A stretch of DNA of 64,000 bases, from the NCBI GenBank assembly GCA_910583615.1, contig CAJTXP010000007.1:67440-131439 (forward strand), in the 5' to 3' direction. Both the position numbers and the translations under genes were made by a program. The DNA comes from an uncultured Lachnospiraceae bacterium (GTDB lineage Bacteria; Bacillota; Clostridia; Lachnospirales; Lachnospiraceae). A model generated the notes under the pieces. It had not been told where the DNA came from. It saw nothing but the letters and a program-made list of their open reading frames with translations, and did not search any database. Every line of letters begins with the position of its first letter. Position 1 is the stretch's first letter. Shown here piece by piece: positions 61,858 through 64,000 of the stretch.

Positions 61858-63156
61858 CTATTTTAATTCCGGGCGCGTGGGATCTACAATGCCGGAGGCA
61901 TCGATCAGATCCGCAACCGACTGTGGGCGCGTGATCATGGTAAATCCGTCCAGATTGCAGCGGGTCTGACGGACGTAGTCGTCTTTGACGGAGACGAAAG
62001 CTTTGGAAGCCCAGACTCCGCAGAAATAACGAAAGCCTTCGGACTGAAGATAAGTCAGTTTTTGACTGGGGTAGTCGATCTCCTCTCCGTAAGGATAGAT
62101 GTAGATATCAGTGTCTCCCACATACGCTGCAATTTCATCCTTCCACCGGCCGGTGTCTTCGACCAGAGTATTGTAAGAGATGGAAGCGGTGTGCTTGTGC
62201 CCATAACCATGGGAGGCAAACAGCCATCCGGTCTCTTTCAGACGGTCGGCGATCGTGCGGACCATCTGCCGGTCTTCTTCCAGCGTTGGGCTTTCCATGT
62301 CATTGATGCGGTAGCCAAGAGTTCCCTCATATCCGGTAGCGGCTATGATGCCTTTTGCCCCATGCAGGGAAAAATCAGGGTGTTCTTTTACAAATGTGTC
62401 CAGTATGGGCATTACGTCATAATCACCGATACTCTCTGTACCATCCGGATGAATGTAGAGATTCTTTACATCGCCGTTTTCATCCAGAACAAGTTTTTTT
62501 GGAAAACCGTCATGTTCCATATAATCATAGTAGCTTACATCATCCACAGACAGTACCAGCGGGATCTTTCCCTCAGGTACCAGAGGCTGTGCCGCCGTCA
62601 GCGTGATGCTGCCGTCTTCGTCTGTCTGTTCCTCTGCCAGTTCGTGAATGTCGATCAGTATATACTGATTTGCATACAGCTGATCCAGAATGGCACGGAA
62701 TTCATCTGCAGTCGTCATCCAGTAGTTATATCCGTTTTCCATGTAATCTCCGTCGAAGGCAAGCGAGGTATCCACGATCAGAGAATGAAAGAAAATATGA
62801 CGTACAGGCTGTTCATAGGGAACGAAGGAATCAAGGGCATCGGTATAAGCGCTGATGGCAGAAACAACATCTTCATCCTGAGAAAATTCTTCAGGAATCT
62901 CCTGAAGCAGAGCAATCGCTTCTTCATAATAGTATCCCTGTGCCAGTTCGGAGGCGTCTGCGAGTGCAGGAACAACGACTTCATCATAACGGACGGCCGC
63001 AAGTTCTTCTTCCGTTGGAGCGGGTTCTTCTTCCTGTGCCGGGGCTTCTGTCGTCGCCGGTGCGGTATCGAAAGCCTGTGTTCCACAGGCAGTTATCGCA
63101 GCCGTAAGCGTCAGGAGAGTGAAAAGTATGGTTTTGTGGGAGATTGTCTTTTTCAT
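61858..63156 (-). CDS. Polysaccharide deacetylase-like lipoprotein
   Basis: 432 residues on the minus strand. Signal peptide with lipobox TAC (Cys24), an acidic Glu/Pro-rich linker, a helical segment to about 130, then a NodB-like carbohydrate esterase domain: LSVDDVSYYDY replaces the usual TFDDG box, and SHGYGHKH provides the His pair. It may trim acetyl groups from cell-wall glycans; the altered first box leaves activity uncertain. Confidence 0.8.
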   Translation of the reverse strand: MKKTISHKTILFTLLTLTAAITACGTQAFDTAPATTEAPAQEEEPAPTEEELAAVRYDEVVVPALADASELAQGYYYEEAIALLQEIPEEFSQDEDVVSAISAYTDALDSFVPYEQPVRHIFFHSLIVDTSLAFDGDYMENGYNYWMTTADEFRAILDQLYANQYILIDIHELAEEQTDEDGSITLTAAQPLVPEGKIPLVLSVDDVSYYDYMEHDGFPKKLVLDENGDVKNLYIHPDGTESIGDYDVMPILDTFVKEHPDFSLHGAKGIIAATGYEGTLGYRINDMESPTLEEDRQMVRTIADRLKETGWLFASHGYGHKHTASISYNTLVEDTGRWKDEIAAYVGDTDIYIYPYGEEIDYPSQKLTYLQSEGFRYFCGVWASKAFVSVKDDYVRQTRCNLDGFTMITRPQSVADLIDASGIVDPTRPELK

Positions 63157-63294
63157 AATCGGTTCCTCGATACATATTTTTGATATTCCATAAGGATTAT
63201 AAATCCTTGCGGACAGATTTTATTTTAACACAGGTTGTGGTGGAAATGATTACAGTTTTATTACAGGAAAGAGAATTCTTTTTTAAATTGGATA

Positions 63295-63521
63295 TTACTT
63301 TTCGCGGGGGAGGGGAGCGGCGGTCTGCGTCGTGGACCTGTGTGCTCTGCGCTCGTATGGAGTGTATCGGACACCGAAGCCGTTTTGTCCATCCCATTCG
63401 GACAGTTCCGTTCGCCTGTGACGGACAAAACGACTCCGCTGTCCGCTCCAGTCCATACAGCGCTGCAGAGTACACAGGTCCAGGGCGCAGACCCGCCGCT
63501 TCCCCGTCCCGCAAAAAGTAA
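63295..63521. repeat. Palindromic repeat family A, full-length copy A2 (227 bp)
   Basis: Termini TTACTTTTCGCGGG and CCCGCAAAAAGTAA are inverted repeats. The interior matches copy A1: CTCTGCGCTCGTATGGAGTG on the left, CAGCGCTGCAGAG on the right, and a central GCCGTTTTGTCC/GGACAAAACG stem with CATTCGGAC at the apex. It lies seven bases before family B copy B3. Confidence 0.88.
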
Positions 63522-63528
63522 CCTGTGT

Positions 63529-63725
63529 GTTACTTTTCACACCCACGCCGTCCGGACGCCTGCTGGGGGCAGACAAGTCTTCCAGACCCCGCTTGCGCTT
63601 AATGAAGGGACGCAGCGGTACTAAGGGCGCAAAACACGCGCCCTAAGGACCGGCGCCCTTCAATGGGTCTGGAAGACTTATCTGCCCCCACCAGGCTGAA
63701 CACTGGCTGACGTGTGAAAAGTAAC
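63529..63725. repeat. Palindromic repeat family B, full-length copy B3 (197 bp)
   Basis: Termini GTTACTTTTCACAC and GTGTGAAAAGTAAC. Arms of about 60 bp pair across the whole element (inner part TGGGGGCAGACAAGTC against GACTTATCTGCCCCCA, one mismatch), with a small TAAGGGCG/CGCCCTTA-type stem in the centre. Copies B1 and B2 equal this element minus 63561-63686. Confidence 0.88.
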
Positions 63726-63766
63726 ACCTGTGTTCGTATTCTCTTGAAAATTTTGAAAAATAAGGG

Positions 63767-63795
63767 TTGACATGTGAGAAAAACTCTGGTATTAT
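63767..63795 (+). promoter_or_regulatory. rRNA operon promoter P1
   Basis: TTGACA (63767-63772), a 17-bp spacer and TATTAT (63790-63795). First of two near-consensus promoters 126 bp apart at the end of the window. Confidence 0.75.
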
Positions 63796-63892
63796 AACAA
63801 AGCTGGTTGCGGAAGTGACTGCAAAACAGATCACATTTTGGAGAATGAAATCACATTTTAGAAAATGATTAGAAAAAATCAGAAAAAAGTTG

Positions 63893-64000
63893 TTGACATA
63901 TTCGGAAAGATGTGATAGTATAAATAAGCTGTTACAAGACAGTAGAACATGAACCTTGATAATTAAACAGTGTTTTGAAAGTCTTCGAAAATTCTTTTGA
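63893..64000 (+). promoter_or_regulatory. rRNA operon promoter P2 and leader
   Basis: TTGACA (63893-63898), a 17-bp spacer and TAGTAT (63916-63921). The following CCTTGATAATTAAACAG segment is typical of rrn leaders in this group, so a 16S gene is expected just past base 64000. An A/T-rich upstream stretch could act as an UP element. Confidence 0.7.

Noticed and set aside
62062..63183. Plus-strand frame opposite the deacetylase-like lipoprotein
   Set aside because: The minus-strand product has a lipobox and a NodB-like domain; the plus frame has none.
63560..63690. Simple insertion of a foreign element into family B copy B3
   Set aside because: The inner sequence extends the same palindrome on both sides, so B3 is better read as the full-length form and the short copies as deletions.

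Overview
The window comes from an anaerobic, endospore-forming member of the Clostridia, most likely a Lachnospiraceae gut bacterium (inference). The pointers are spoIVA, the [FeFe]-hydrogenase maturase hydE, a Re-citrate-synthase-like enzyme, the ylxM-ffh-rpsP-khpA-rimM-trmD-rplS order and strong AGGAGG-type ribosome binding sites. No species call is possible from the sequence alone.

Layout. (1) 1-11,140 is a nucleoside salvage block, all on the plus strand: uridine phosphorylase (5' end cut off), cytidine deaminase, phosphopentomutase, a Crp/Fnr-type regulator, a BMP-type nucleoside ABC importer (binding protein, ATPase, two permeases) with a YjjW-like radical SAM activase embedded in it, a YczE-type membrane protein and purine nucleoside phosphorylase. 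Together they import nucleosides and cleave them to bases and pentose phosphates. A small HExxH protein follows. (2) 11,510-39,279 is a 27.8-kb integrated element bounded by a perfect 32-bp direct repeat. It carries Tn916-type int and xis, a primase-helicase, parA/parB, DUF932, RadC-like, YqaJ and RecT proteins, a sigma factor, a HerA/FtsK-like ATPase, a remnant hipBA locus and an uncharacterised cassette at 18,195-23,467 (WYL regulator, TerB-like, Cys-cluster protein, HNH-like/glycine-zipper protein, glycine-zipper/zinc-ribbon protein, zinc-ribbon/beta-helix protein). No relaxase or type IV secretion genes are visible. By eye it is a mosaic: moderately AT-rich to 23.5 kb, GC-richer to 31.8 kb, then strongly AT-rich to about 36.5 kb. 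(3) 39,319-49,516 is core chromosome: the SRP/ribosome-maturation operon, two adjacent signal peptidase I genes (the first lacking both catalytic residues), rbgA, rnhB, yraN, pgeF and nagBA. (4) 49,667-64,000 holds prs on the minus strand, an alcohol/aldehyde dehydrogenase pair, hydE, a solitary hicB, a citrate-to-2-oxoglutarate module (Re-citrate-synthase-like, GntR regulator, isocitrate dehydrogenase), spoIVA, a metallo-beta-lactamase-fold protein, RNase HI and a deacetylase-like lipoprotein. The last 240 bases contain tandem strong promoters and a leader typical of an rRNA operon, whose 16S gene should start just outside.

Intergenic regions hold two families of palindromic repeats that share the terminus GTTACTKTTC. 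Family A is about 227 bp when full length, with shortened or half copies. Family B is 197 bp when full length, with two 71-bp internally deleted copies. The features most worth following up are the 18-23 kb cassette, the attachment site that contains the -35 hexamer of the ffh operon, the signal peptidase pseudoenzyme, the hairpin over the spoIVA ribosome binding site and the palindrome families.
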